Assembly (NCBI GenBank): GCA_015056565.1
Contig: SVGB01000009.1
Span: forward strand, 37,635-101,634
Length of the DNA: 64,000 nucleotides
Direction of reading: 5' to 3'
Origin: Butyrivibrio sp.
GTDB taxonomy: Bacteria > Bacillota > Clostridia > Lachnospirales > Lachnospiraceae
The notes beneath the pieces were generated by a model. That model did not search any database and was not told the DNA's origin. It saw only the letters and a program-made list of their open reading frames with translations. Positions 8,467 through 17,737 of this stretch are shown here, in pieces; position 1 is the stretch's first letter; each line of letters opens with the position of its first letter. A program made the translations under genes and the position numbers.

Positions 8467-8910
8467 ATGGTTCGGGTAATGACATGTGAAGACTATGATG
8501 AAGTATATAAACTATGGATGTCCATCCATGGATTTGGCATCAGGTCTATGGACGATTCGAGAGAGGGAATCGAGAGATTTTTAAAGAGAAATCCAACCAC
8601 AAGTGCTGTCTACGAGCAGGATGGAAAAATAGTAGGTGCTATTTTATGTGGTCATGATGGCAGAAGAGCCTGCCTGTATCATGTATGCGTAAGCGAAGAG
8701 TACAGAATGCATGGCATAGGCAAGAAAATGGTGAATTTTTGCTGTGAACAGCTCAAAAAAGAGCATATCAATAAGGTATGTCTCAACGCCTTTATCACGA
8801 ACACTGTAGGTAACAAGTTCTGGCAAAAAATGGGCTGGACCCTCAGAGATGATATGAATTATTACGATTACGTACTAAATACTGAAAATCTGACAATATT
8901 TAACAAATGA
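8467..8910 (+). CDS. GNAT-family N-acetyltransferase inside the arginine operon
   Basis: A 147-residue GNAT domain protein. The acetyl-CoA site is the VSEEYRMHGIGKKMV segment (about 77-91), and a C-terminal AFxTNxxGNxFWQKMGW-like motif follows. It lies between argC and argJ, with its stop codon 23 bp before the argJ start, so it is read with the pathway. It could be a short ArgA-type N-acetylglutamate synthase that refills the acetyl cycle, or a side activity. Its sequence alone does not settle the substrate. SD AGAGGA precedes ATG 8467. I am sure of the family, less so of the role. Confidence 0.88.
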   Translation: MVRVMTCEDYDEVYKLWMSIHGFGIRSMDDSREGIERFLKRNPTTSAVYEQDGKIVGAILCGHDGRRACLYHVCVSEEYRMHGIGKKMVNFCCEQLKKEHINKVCLNAFITNTVGNKFWQKMGWTLRDDMNYYDYVLNTENLTIFNK

Positions 8911-8933
8911 TCCTAAATAAACAGGAGGCATAC

Positions 8934-10157
8934 ATGAAGATCATAGAAGGTGGCGTTACATCTGCAAAAGGCTTTGAAGCTGCTTGCTGCGAAGCTGGTA
9001 TCAAATATAAGGACAGGACAGATATGGCCCTGGTCTTTTCAAAAAAGCCCTGCGTATCAGCAGGAACCTTTACATCAAATGTTGTTAAGGCTGCATGTGT
9101 ACAGTGGGATCAGAAAATAGTTGCTTCTAATGAGCCTATTCATGCAGTTGTAGTAAATTCTGGAATTGCCAATGCCTGCACAGGAAAAGAAGGTTTTGAT
9201 GCCTGTGAGAAGACTGCGAAGGCTGTTGAAAAAACTTTAAACGTCCCATATTCATCAGTTGCTGTAGCATCTACTGGTGTTATAGGAATGCAGCTTCCAG
9301 TTGAAAAGCTTACAGCTGGAGTTGAAAAAATGAGCACTTTACTTGATAGCAGCATCCAGGCAGGAACAGCTGCCTCCAAGGCTATCATGACTACAGATAC
9401 AGTTAACAAGGAGGTTGCAGTTACCTTTGAAGCTGGCGGGGCTACAGTCACTCTTGGAGGAATGAGCAAGGGCTCAGGAATGATCCATCCCAATATGTGT
9501 ACTATGCTCGCTTTCCTTACAACAGATCTTGCTATAAGTAAATCTCTTTTGCAGGAAGCTGTTTCTGAGGTGGTTAAGGACTCTTTTAACATGATAACTG
9601 TTGACGGAGATACCTCCACCAATGACACACTTCTTGTTATGGCTAATGGAGAGGCTCTTAATAAAAAGATCACAGAAAAGGGACAGGACTATGAAAGCTT
9701 TAAAGAAGCTCTTTTCTATGTATGCACCTTTCTTGCCAAGAAAATGGCGGCAGACGGAGAGGGCGCAAGTAAGCTCTTTGAAGCCAAAGTGGTAAATGCC
9801 AAGTCAAAAGAGGATGCAAGAATCCTTTCAAGAGCTATTGTTGGATCGAATCTTTCCAAGGCAGCTATTTTTGGATGCGATGCCAACTTTGGAAGATTCC
9901 TTTGTGCAATGGGATATTCCGGATCAGATTTTGACCAGAACGATGTTGAACTGTTCTTTGAAAGTGCAAATGGAAGACTACAGGTCTTTGACAAGGGAAC
10001 ACCTATTGTATTTGATGAGGATAAGGCGCTTGAGATCATGAAGGCTGATGCAGTCACAGTATTTGTGGACATGCACGAAGGAACAGATGAGGCTACAGCC
10101 TGGGGATGTGACCTTACTTATGACTATGTAAAGATAAATGCAGATTACAGGAGCTAA
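8934..10157 (+). CDS. argJ: Ornithine acetyltransferase / N-acetylglutamate synthase
   Basis: ArgJ moves the acetyl group from N-acetylornithine to glutamate, and bifunctional forms also use acetyl-CoA. With ATG 8934 the protein has 407 residues; I prefer this start to the ATG at 8907 because AGGAGG lies 5 bp upstream. The enzyme cuts itself before a Thr that becomes the nucleophile. Here that is T190 in [11 protein letters not shown], with Cys in place of the more usual Ala before it. The KGSGM loop precedes it. The presence of ArgJ shows the recycling (acetyl cycle) route. Whether it is mono- or bifunctional matters because of the GNAT gene next door. Confidence 0.97.
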   Translation: MKIIEGGVTSAKGFEAACCEAGIKYKDRTDMALVFSKKPCVSAGTFTSNVVKAACVQWDQKIVASNEPIHAVVVNSGIANACTGKEGFDACEKTAKAVEKTLNVPYSSVAVASTGVIGMQLPVEKLTAGVEKMSTLLDSSIQAGTAASKAIMTTDTVNKEVAVTFEAGGATVTLGGMSKGSGMIHPNMCTMLAFLTTDLAISKSLLQEAVSEVVKDSFNMITVDGDTSTNDTLLVMANGEALNKKITEKGQDYESFKEALFYVCTFLAKKMAADGEGASKLFEAKVVNAKSKEDARILSRAIVGSNLSKAAIFGCDANFGRFLCAMGYSGSDFDQNDVELFFESANGRLQVFDKGTPIVFDEDKALEIMKADAVTVFVDMHEGTDEATAWGCDLTYDYVKINADYRS

Positions 10158-10167
10158 GGAGACTATC

Positions 10168-11067
10168 ATGGACAAGGATATGCAGGATGTACTTAAAAAG
10201 GCTGAAGTATTAGTAGAGGCTCTGCCTTATATTCAGAAGTTTAACAGAAAGATAATTGTTGTTAAGTATGGCGGAAGCGCTATGAGCAATCAGGAACTTC
10301 AAAAGAATGTGATAACAGATGTTACTCTTTTGAAACTTGTCGGTTTTAAGCCAATTATCGTTCATGGCGGCGGAAAGGCAATAAGCTCTTGGGTTTCTAA
10401 GGTCGGAAAAGAGGCTGAGTTTGTAAATGGCCTTAGAGTTACTGACTCAGAGACTATGGAAATTGCTGAGATGGTACTTGGAAGAGTCAATAAGCAGCTT
10501 GTTACCATGGTTCAGGAGCTTGGCGTAAAGGCTATAGGTATCAGCGGCAAGGACAGCGGACTACTTCATGTCACCAAGAAACTGTCCGGAGGACAGGATA
10601 TAGGCTATGTTGGTGAGGTCGACAGAGTTGATCCCAAGGTTTTATATGACCTTTTGGATAACGACTATCTTCCGATCATTGCTCCAATTGGACTTGATGA
10701 TAAGTTTGACACATATAATATCAATGCAGACGACGCTGCATGCGCAATTGCAAAGGCTGTTGGCGCTGACAAGCTTGCATTCCTTACTGATATAGAGGGT
10801 GTTTACAAGGATATCAAGGATCCATCCACATTTATCTCAAGACTTACCTGCTCAGAGGCAGATGCTCTTATTTCAAGCGGCAATATTGGCGGTGGAATGC
10901 TTCCTAAGCTTGCAAATTGTACAGATGCTGTAAGAGGCGGTGTTAACAGAGTCCACATCCTTGATGGCAGGATTGCTCATTGCCTGCTTCTTGAGATCTT
11001 TACAAACAAAGGTATTGGAACAATGTTCATGGCTGACAATGATGACCTGGCAAGTGCCGGGGCTTAA
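10168..11067 (+). CDS. argB: Acetylglutamate kinase
   Basis: ArgB phosphorylates N-acetylglutamate with ATP, usually the arginine-feedback step. With ATG 10168 the protein has 299 residues; an in-frame ATG at 10138 lies inside argJ and has no ribosome site, whereas AAGGAG sits 6 bp before 10168. The amino-acid-kinase motifs are KYGGSAM (about 34-40) and [11 protein letters not shown] (about 67-77). An N-terminal helix before the kinase fold (about 1-28) resembles that of arginine-sensitive hexameric forms, so feedback inhibition is plausible. The gap to argJ is 10 bp. Confidence 0.98.
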   Translation: MDKDMQDVLKKAEVLVEALPYIQKFNRKIIVVKYGGSAMSNQELQKNVITDVTLLKLVGFKPIIVHGGGKAISSWVSKVGKEAEFVNGLRVTDSETMEIAEMVLGRVNKQLVTMVQELGVKAIGISGKDSGLLHVTKKLSGGQDIGYVGEVDRVDPKVLYDLLDNDYLPIIAPIGLDDKFDTYNINADDAACAIAKAVGADKLAFLTDIEGVYKDIKDPSTFISRLTCSEADALISSGNIGGGMLPKLANCTDAVRGGVNRVHILDGRIAHCLLLEIFTNKGIGTMFMADNDDLASAGA

Positions 11068-11082
11068 GAGGAGATTACTGTA

Positions 11083-12282
11083 ATGAGTGAAATGATGCAG
11101 AACTATATTGATGAAGCAGAAAAGGATCTTTTGCACACATATAACAGATACCAGATTGTTTTAGACCACGGCGATGGGGTGTATCTTTATGATATCGATG
11201 GAAAAAAGTATCTTGATTTTGTGTCAGGTATCGCTGTTTTTGCACTTGGATACAATAACAAGAGTTATAATGACGCTCTAAAGGATCAGATAGATAAGCT
11301 CCTTCATACATCAAATTACTACTACAATGTTCCTGCAATAGAGGCTGCCAGGAAGATCAAGGAAGCTTCAGGAATGGACAGGGTGTTCTTTACAAACAGT
11401 GGAGCAGAGGCTGTTGAAGGCGCATTAAAGGCCGCAAGGAAGTACGCCTTTTTGAAGGATGGAAAAACTGACCACGAGATAATAGCCATGAATCACTCCT
11501 TCCATGGAAGGACCTTCGGCGCACTTTCTGTAACTGGTAATCCACATTACAGGGAAGCTTTTGAGCCAATGATAGGCAATATAAAGTTTGCAGATCTTAA
11601 TGATTTTGACAGCGTACTAAACTGTGTGAATGATAAGACATGTGCCATCATCATGGAGACAGTACAGGGTGAGGGCGGAATTCATCCCGCTACCGACGAT
11701 TTCCTTAAGAAAGTAAGAAAGCTCTGCGATGAGAAGGATATTTTGCTTATCCTTGATGAGATACAGTGCGGAATGGGCAGATGCGGCTATATGTATGCAT
11801 GGCAGAAATATGGCGTTAAGCCGGATATCATGACCACCGCCAAGGCTCTTGGATGCGGCGTTCCTGTAGGAGCATTTCTTTTGACAGAAAAAGTTGGTAA
11901 AGCTTCTCTGGTTGCAGGCGACCATGGAACTACTTATGGAGGAAATCCCTTTGCCTGTGCTGCGGTTTCCAAAGTTCTTGATTTATTCAAAGAGGACAAT
12001 ATAATAGATAATGTGAATCAGGTGGCTCCATATTTGGAGAAGCGACTTGACGAGCTTAAGGACAAATATGAATTTATCGTAGACAGACGTGGTATGGGAT
12101 TTATGCAGGGTCTTGTTTTTGACAGACCTGTTTCTGACGTGATCAGTAAAGCACTTGAAAAAGGACTTATCCTTATTAACGCAGGCTCTGATATAATAAG
12201 ATTTGTTCCACCGCTTGTAATTACTAAGGAGAATGTTGATGACATGATATCCATACTGGATTCATGTTTGGAGTCTTTATGA
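11083..12282 (+). CDS. argD: Acetylornithine aminotransferase
   Basis: A class III PLP aminotransferase that forms N-acetylornithine from the semialdehyde and glutamate. It has 399 residues. The PLP lysine is K254 in TTAKALGCGVPVGA, and the aspartate motif is in LLILDEIQCGMGR. It is the last biosynthetic gene of the cluster, 15 bp after argB. Its end overlaps the next gene, for a solute-binding protein, as ATGA. The assignment to arginine rather than another aminotransferase pathway rests on the operon. Confidence 0.97.
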   Translation: MSEMMQNYIDEAEKDLLHTYNRYQIVLDHGDGVYLYDIDGKKYLDFVSGIAVFALGYNNKSYNDALKDQIDKLLHTSNYYYNVPAIEAARKIKEASGMDRVFFTNSGAEAVEGALKAARKYAFLKDGKTDHEIIAMNHSFHGRTFGALSVTGNPHYREAFEPMIGNIKFADLNDFDSVLNCVNDKTCAIIMETVQGEGGIHPATDDFLKKVRKLCDEKDILLILDEIQCGMGRCGYMYAWQKYGVKPDIMTTAKALGCGVPVGAFLLTEKVGKASLVAGDHGTTYGGNPFACAAVSKVLDLFKEDNIIDNVNQVAPYLEKRLDELKDKYEFIVDRRGMGFMQGLVFDRPVSDVISKALEKGLILINAGSDIIRFVPPLVITKENVDDMISILDSCLESL

Positions 12283-13808
12283 AACTTCGTGTTCGTATCA
12301 TTTCTATAATTTTTGTTGCACTGGCTCTGGCGGGCACCTATGTATATGCCCGCTCAGACAGGAGCATTTTTGAGGATTACTCTTTCTTTTCCCGCAATAA
12401 GACTACAATAAGACTGTGGTATACAGATGATTCTTTGACGCCTTACCTTCAGAGCAAGGCGGTAGCTTATTCTGAGTTAAACAGCAAGGTTCGAATCGAG
12501 CCTGTGCTTGTTTCTGGCCTTGAATACCTGGAGGCAGTTGGCAAGGCTTCTGTAAACGAAGATAATTTCCCGGATTTATATATAATAACAAACGATTCTC
12601 TTGAAAAGGCTTATCTTGCTGGCCTTGCCAAGGATATAGAAGATGATGGATTCTTGCTAAAAGGTGATTTTCCTGCTGCGGCACTTAACTCTGTGACCTA
12701 CAAGGATAAAAAAGTTGCCTATCCATTTTATTTTGAAACCAGTACGCTGATCTACAATAAGACCTATCTCGAGAACATGGCTACAGAGAATCTTCAGTCA
12801 GAGATAGATATCAAGGAGGGCGAGGCTGCTCAGGCAGAAATAGATGCTGCTGAGAATGCAGAGTCTTCTGAAAATGAAGAATCTTCAGAGAATGAGGAAA
12901 TATCTGAAGAAGAGGCTATGGAAGAAGATACAAGCTCAGAGATCACCCAGGGAATGATCGATGAGGCGGTGGCAGAGAGTCTTCCTCTTAATATTTCTGA
13001 TATCCTTAAATTTGCTGAGAATTACAACGCACCTGAGCAGGTCGAGGCTGTCTTTGAGTGGGATGTAACAGACATCTTCTACAATTATTTCTTTGTAGGC
13101 AACTACATGAATGTTGGCGGAGCTGCTGGCGACAACCTTGAACTTTTTGATATTTACAATACTGATACCATAAGCTGCATGAAGATCTATCAGCAGCTCA
13201 ATCAGTTCTTTGCCATAGATCCCAAGCAGATCGACTATGACACTGTTGTTCAGGAATTCATTGATGGTAAGGTGGTATTTACAATAGCAACCACAGACAT
13301 CATGAAAAAGATCGAGGATGCCAAGGCTTCAGGAGAATGTAACTTTGAATTTGAGGTTGCAGATATGCCAGGACTTACTGACGACTTTGGCTCAAGAACA
13401 ATGTCTGTTACTGAGTGCCTTGTGGTAAATGGATATTCTGAAAACACAAATGAAGCTGAGGATGTTGCAAGGTATCTTTGCGGTGATAATTCCGGAGATA
13501 TTTATAAGCTCAGTAATAAGCTTGCAGCTCACGATGGTGTAAACTACGACGACCCAAGGCTCAATACTTTTGTCTCAGTTTATGCTGACTCAGTTCCAAT
13601 GCCCAAGACTATAGAGACCAGCAACCTTTGGATGGAGCTTGAGATTGCATTTACCAATATCTGGAATGGTGCTGACTGTAATTCTACACTTAAGGCAGTC
13701 TCTGAGAGCATTAAGACTCAGATCACCGGAACAGAGTACACAGAAACTACAATTCCTGATCCTGATGACGAAGCGATCACAGCGGGACTTGTAGAAGATG
13801 ATGATTAA
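12279..13808 (+). CDS. Membrane-anchored extracellular solute-binding protein
   Basis: A 509-residue family 1 type solute-binding protein. One N-terminal hydrophobic segment (about 4-22) acts as a signal or anchor; there is no lipobox Cys. The binding fold is seen as TIRLWYTDDS near 45, FPDLYIITND near 105 and VAYPFYFETSTLIYNK near 148-163. An acidic insertion rich in Glu, Ser and Asn (about 170-230) holds the repeat ESSENEE. No ABC permease or ATPase gene adjoins it, so it may not serve a transporter. I take ATG 12279, which overlaps the argD stop as ATGA and has GGAG 5 bp upstream; an ATG at 12264 is also in frame. Ligand unknown. Confidence 0.82.
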   Translation: MKLRVRIISIIFVALALAGTYVYARSDRSIFEDYSFFSRNKTTIRLWYTDDSLTPYLQSKAVAYSELNSKVRIEPVLVSGLEYLEAVGKASVNEDNFPDLYIITNDSLEKAYLAGLAKDIEDDGFLLKGDFPAAALNSVTYKDKKVAYPFYFETSTLIYNKTYLENMATENLQSEIDIKEGEAAQAEIDAAENAESSENEESSENEEISEEEAMEEDTSSEITQGMIDEAVAESLPLNISDILKFAENYNAPEQVEAVFEWDVTDIFYNYFFVGNYMNVGGAAGDNLELFDIYNTDTISCMKIYQQLNQFFAIDPKQIDYDTVVQEFIDGKVVFTIATTDIMKKIEDAKASGECNFEFEVADMPGLTDDFGSRTMSVTECLVVNGYSENTNEAEDVARYLCGDNSGDIYKLSNKLAAHDGVNYDDPRLNTFVSVYADSVPMPKTIETSNLWMELEIAFTNIWNGADCNSTLKAVSESIKTQITGTEYTETTIPDPDDEAITAGLVEDDD

Positions 13809-13879
13809 TCATTGAATTATTCTTTTTAAAATAATAGAATAGATAAGCATGGATGGGGCCCTACGATTTAGGAGGAATC

Positions 13880-14551
13880 ATGCAAAAAAGAATTATATCA
13901 GCAATATTATTGGCGCTTGTCTTATCAGGATGTGCGCCATCAGGAAAAGAGATCATTCTGACCGATGCGGCAGATACCGCTTCAGTTACAGATGTAGCAG
14001 CTTCTGATGAGGCTTTTGCTCAAAGCAGTAAAGAGCCTTCTGCAGATGCACCTGCTCCTTTGGAAGAAGTCCATAAGGAGATAGAAACAATATTTATATA
14101 TGTCTGCGGGGCAGTTGAGAAGCCAGGAGTATATGAACTGCCAGAGGGCAGCCGCATAGTGGACGCTGTAGATGCTTGCGGCGGATTTTCAGATGATGCA
14201 GATGAGACTTATGTGAATCTGGCAGCCAAACTTGATGATGGGATAAAGCTCTTTATTCCAACAATTGAGGAAACCAGGGAGCAGCAAACTTCCACGCAAA
14301 TAGATACCTTTGATAAAGGCGAAAGCTCTTTTGACGGAGGTAGTGATAGCAGTAATAGCGGACTTATAAACATAAATCGTGCTACGAAAGAAGAACTTAC
14401 ACTTCTTCCGGGAATTGGCAATAGTACTGCGGAAAAGATAATTAGCTACAGAGAACAGCATGGATCATTTAAGTCGATAGAGGATATCATGAACGTTTCC
14501 GGGATCAAGGATAAGCTTTTTTCCAAGATCAAGGATCATATAACGGTTTGA
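13880..14551 (+). CDS. comEA: ComEA-like DNA-binding lipoprotein
   Basis: ComEA binds incoming double-stranded DNA at the cell surface in transformable bacteria. The 223-residue protein has a lipoprotein signal with lipobox LSGC (Cys 18), a low-complexity linker, an SLBB domain (about 72-125, IYVCGAVEKPGVYELPEG), and a C-terminal helix-hairpin-helix pair (about 160-223, ININRATKEELTLLPGIG). ATG 13880 has GGAGG 4 bp upstream; an in-frame ATG at 13853 adds nine poor residues. A lipid anchor instead of a membrane helix is a variant of the family. comEC follows 3.2 kb downstream with a two-component pair and a GerMN gene between. Confidence 0.93.
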   Translation: MQKRIISAILLALVLSGCAPSGKEIILTDAADTASVTDVAASDEAFAQSSKEPSADAPAPLEEVHKEIETIFIYVCGAVEKPGVYELPEGSRIVDAVDACGGFSDDADETYVNLAAKLDDGIKLFIPTIEETREQQTSTQIDTFDKGESSFDGGSDSSNSGLININRATKEELTLLPGIGNSTAEKIISYREQHGSFKSIEDIMNVSGIKDKLFSKIKDHITV

Positions 14552-14572
14552 TTAAGATGGAATGGTGATGTT

Positions 14573-15253
14573 ATGAGTAAAAAAGCGCTGGTTGTTGATG
14601 ATGAAAAGGCAATAGTAAAGGGAATCAAGTTCAGCCTGGAACAGGATGACATTGTTGTTGACTGTGCCTATGATGGGCAGGAAGCGCTAGATATGGCAAG
14701 AGAGACAGAATATGACATCATCCTTTTAGATGTTATGCTGCCTAAACTTACAGGATTTGAGGTATGTCAGCAGATCAGGGAGTTTTCAAATGTTCCTATC
14801 ATAATGCTCACTGCTAAGGGCGATGACATGGACAAGATCCTTGGCCTTGAGTACGGCGCTGATGATTACATCACCAAACCTTTTAATATCCTTGAGGTCA
14901 AGGCAAGGATCAAGGCTATCATCAGGAGAACAGTAAGGACTACTGATACAGCCAAGGTTATGACCTTTGGCGATCTTAAGCTCAACGAAGAGTATAGAAG
15001 AGTATTTGTTAAGGATAAAGAGATCAATGTTACAAGCAGGGAATATGAGCTGCTTGAACTTTTGGCGTCTACACCAGGTAAAACCTATTCCAGAGAGGAA
15101 CTTCTTGAGACCATCTGGGGAAGCGATTACCCTGGAGATGAGAGAACCGTAGATGTTCACATCAGAAGACTTAGAGAGAAACTTGAGAATAATCCAAGCG
15201 AGCCAAGATATGTTCGCACCAAGTGGGGCGCTGGATACTATTTCCAGGCATGA
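14573..15253 (+). CDS. OmpR-family response regulator
   Basis: A 226-residue regulator with a receiver domain (1-118) and a winged-helix output domain (about 130-226). The acidic pair is D9/D10, the phospho-acceptor D53 in ILLDVMLP, and the Lys is in ITKPFN. The output domain ends RTVDVHIRRLREKLE...RTKWGAGYYF, the DNA-recognition helix and wing. It overlaps the next gene, its likely cognate kinase, by ATGA. It lies between comEA and comEC, so control of these genes is a fair guess but not shown by the sequence. Confidence 0.95.
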   Translation: MSKKALVVDDEKAIVKGIKFSLEQDDIVVDCAYDGQEALDMARETEYDIILLDVMLPKLTGFEVCQQIREFSNVPIIMLTAKGDDMDKILGLEYGADDYITKPFNILEVKARIKAIIRRTVRTTDTAKVMTFGDLKLNEEYRRVFVKDKEINVTSREYELLELLASTPGKTYSREELLETIWGSDYPGDERTVDVHIRRLREKLENNPSEPRYVRTKWGAGYYFQA

Positions 15254-16752
15254 TTATGGACAAAACTAGTGGTTTTAGGATAAGTGGTATATATAAAAGT
15301 CTTAGAGTACGATTCTTTGTGATAGTTTTCCTGACAGGACTTATTTCCTGTCTTGTTATGCATTCTGTCATTCTGGACAGCTATGAGAATCGTGCAGTCA
15401 ATGTAAAATCAACTGAGGCACAGACGCAGTTGCGTATTCTTGCCAATCACCTCATTGTTTCAAATTACCTTCAGGACACTTCTTCTGAGGTTATTAATGC
15501 TGAGCTTGATATGCTGGCCAATTTGTATGATGGACGTGTGATCGTTATAAACGACGATCTTAAGGTTGTTAAGGACACTTACAATATCAGCCAGGGCAAG
15601 ACCATAATTTCTGAAGAGGTAGTTAACTGCTTAAAAACTGGTTCCAAGGGAACTGTATCCAAATATGACCAGGCAAATGGATATATTGAGATCGTTACTC
15701 CGATCATCGAAAGTGAAGATATCGAGGAAGAGGACGTATCTGTTTCTGGTAAGGTAAGCGAAGTGGTCAGAGGCGTTCTGCTTACCAGTGTTTCAACTGA
15801 AACAATTGCTGTGACACTGGAAATTCTTAGTAGAAGAGCTCAGATACTGGAAGTTGTCATTATCCTTATTATCCTTTTGTTTGCTGCCTGGGTTTCTATC
15901 ATGCTCCTTAGACCATTCGACAGGATCACAACTGCCATCAATGATGTTAAGGCTGGTTATACAGATGAGCCTATTGTGGGACCTAACTATCTGGAGACTG
16001 AGCAGATCATCAATGCTTTCAATGCGCTGCTCAGGCGAATGAAGGTTTTGGACGATTCAAGACAGGAATTTGTTTCCAATGTCTCCCATGAGCTCAAAAC
16101 TCCTATCACATCAATGAAGGTGCTTGCAGATTCTCTTTTAGCCCAGGAGGATGTTCCAAATGAGGTCTATAGAGAGTTTATGACTGACATAGGAGCTGAG
16201 ATTGACAGAGAGGACAAGATCATCAATGATCTGCTGGCGCTTGTTAAGATGGACAAAAAAGCGTCTGGTCTTAATATAACTTCGGTGGATGTGGTCAATC
16301 TTACAGAGATCGTGCTAAAGAGACTTCGCCCCATTGCAAGGAAGCACAATATTGAGCTTACCCTTGAGAGCAAAAGAGCGATAACAGCAGAAATTGACGA
16401 AGTCAAGATATCTCTGGTAATCATGAACCTGGTAGAAAATGCGATCAAATACAATAAGGATGAGGGATGGGTCAAAGTAGAACTTGATGCGGACCATCAG
16501 TTTTTCTATGTAAAAGTGATCGATTCAGGCTACGGAATTCCTGAGGAGTCACTTGATCACATTTACGAAAGATTCTACAGAGTTGATAAATCAAGGAGCA
16601 GAGAGATCGGTGGAACAGGTCTTGGCCTTTCTATAGCGAGAAATGCTGTGCTTATGCACAGAGGCACCATCGATGTAGAAAGTGTTGTAGACGAAGGAAC
16701 TACCTTTACAGTCAAGATCCCTCTTACAAGCACCCTGGCTCTTGCCAAATGA
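15250..16752 (+). CDS. Sensor histidine kinase
   Basis: A 500-residue membrane kinase partnered with the regulator just upstream. Two membrane segments (about 20-41 and 200-221) enclose an extracytoplasmic sensor region of about 160 residues. A HAMP linker (222-272) follows. The phospho-acceptor is H280 in FVSNVSHELKTP; the N box is NLVENAIKYN, G1 DSGYGIP and G2 GTGLGLS. ATG 15250 overlaps the regulator stop codon; ATG 15256 is two codons on and equally possible. The architecture resembles WalK/PhoR-type kinases. The stimulus is unknown. Confidence 0.94.
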   Translation: MIMDKTSGFRISGIYKSLRVRFFVIVFLTGLISCLVMHSVILDSYENRAVNVKSTEAQTQLRILANHLIVSNYLQDTSSEVINAELDMLANLYDGRVIVINDDLKVVKDTYNISQGKTIISEEVVNCLKTGSKGTVSKYDQANGYIEIVTPIIESEDIEEEDVSVSGKVSEVVRGVLLTSVSTETIAVTLEILSRRAQILEVVIILIILLFAAWVSIMLLRPFDRITTAINDVKAGYTDEPIVGPNYLETEQIINAFNALLRRMKVLDDSRQEFVSNVSHELKTPITSMKVLADSLLAQEDVPNEVYREFMTDIGAEIDREDKIINDLLALVKMDKKASGLNITSVDVVNLTEIVLKRLRPIARKHNIELTLESKRAITAEIDEVKISLVIMNLVENAIKYNKDEGWVKVELDADHQFFYVKVIDSGYGIPEESLDHIYERFYRVDKSRSREIGGTGLGLSIARNAVLMHRGTIDVESVVDEGTTFTVKIPLTSTLALAK

Positions 16753-16772
16753 TAATTTAGAACGGAACAATT

Positions 16773-17720
16773 ATGAGATTTGGAAATGGTATAAAAAACA
16801 GAATAATCTCTTTTGCCATGGCACTTACAATGCTAAGCCTTGTGGTCACAGGCTGTCAGAAAAAGGAAGCAGTAAATCCTGACTCATTTAAGATCTTCTA
16901 TGTCAACAATTCTGAGACAGGGATCATGGCTGTGGACTATGCGATACAAAGCGATAAGTCGGATATCGATGCAGTTATTTCAGAACTGATCGAGCAGCTT
17001 GGAACCATGAGTGAGAGAAGGCAGTACGAGGCTCCCCTTACCGGAGAAGTCAATCTTATTGGGTACACAATTGCCGATAAGCTCCTTACTCTTAATTTTG
17101 ATACCAGATATCTTGATATTGGAAGGACAGTGGAGGTTCTGGACAGAGCAGCTATAGTAAGGACTTTTACCCAGCTTGATGATATTGAATATGTAAGTTT
17201 CCAGGTGGAGGGCGCTCCGCTTACAGATCACTATGGGAATATCATTGGCAATATGTCAGCAGATACATTCATCTTCAATGTTGGTAATGAGATAAATACT
17301 TACGAGAAGGTTGAGCTTAAGCTGTACTTTGCCAACGAAACAGGAGATAAGCTTGTCCCTGTGTACAGATCTGTTGTGTATAACAGTAACATCTCTATGG
17401 AAAGACTGGCGGTAGAGCAGATAATAAGCGGACCTAACACTGATATCTGTTTCCCGACCATATCAAAAGACAGCAAAATTAACAGCATAAGCGTCAAGGA
17501 TGGAGTTTGCTATATAGACTTTGACGCAGCTTTTTTAAGTGAGCCTTATAATGTCACTGCACAGGTGGCTCTTTATTCCCTTGTAAATACAATTGCAGAG
17601 TTCTCTGATGTTAATAAAGTGGCTTTTTCAGTAAATGGAAATTCCACCTTTACCTTCATGGATTTTTCCATCTCAGGACCTTACGAGAGAAACCTGGATA
17701 TAATTGAGGACTCTAACTGA
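16773..17720 (+). CDS. GerMN-domain lipoprotein
   Basis: A 315-residue exported lipoprotein with lipobox VTGC (Cys 28). Two GerMN domains follow, at about 38-150 and 180-300, each with the pattern IFYVN or LKLYFAN, then a region ending in LTLNFD or CYIDFD. GerM proteins work in spore and germination envelopes in Bacillus, and GerMN domains also occur in Mycobacterium LpqB-type proteins beside two-component systems. Here it directly follows a kinase gene, which suits an LpqB-like signalling accessory role. That role is inferred. Confidence 0.88.
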   Translation: MRFGNGIKNRIISFAMALTMLSLVVTGCQKKEAVNPDSFKIFYVNNSETGIMAVDYAIQSDKSDIDAVISELIEQLGTMSERRQYEAPLTGEVNLIGYTIADKLLTLNFDTRYLDIGRTVEVLDRAAIVRTFTQLDDIEYVSFQVEGAPLTDHYGNIIGNMSADTFIFNVGNEINTYEKVELKLYFANETGDKLVPVYRSVVYNSNISMERLAVEQIISGPNTDICFPTISKDSKINSISVKDGVCYIDFDAAFLSEPYNVTAQVALYSLVNTIAEFSDVNKVAFSVNGNSTFTFMDFSISGPYERNLDIIEDSN

Positions 17721-17737
17721 TATAGGAGTTATAATAT

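Noticed and set aside
12849..12930. Repeated Glu/Ser codons in the solute-binding gene as a repeat element or frameshift
   Set aside because: The frame is intact and the repeats are a low-complexity acidic linker with normal codon use.
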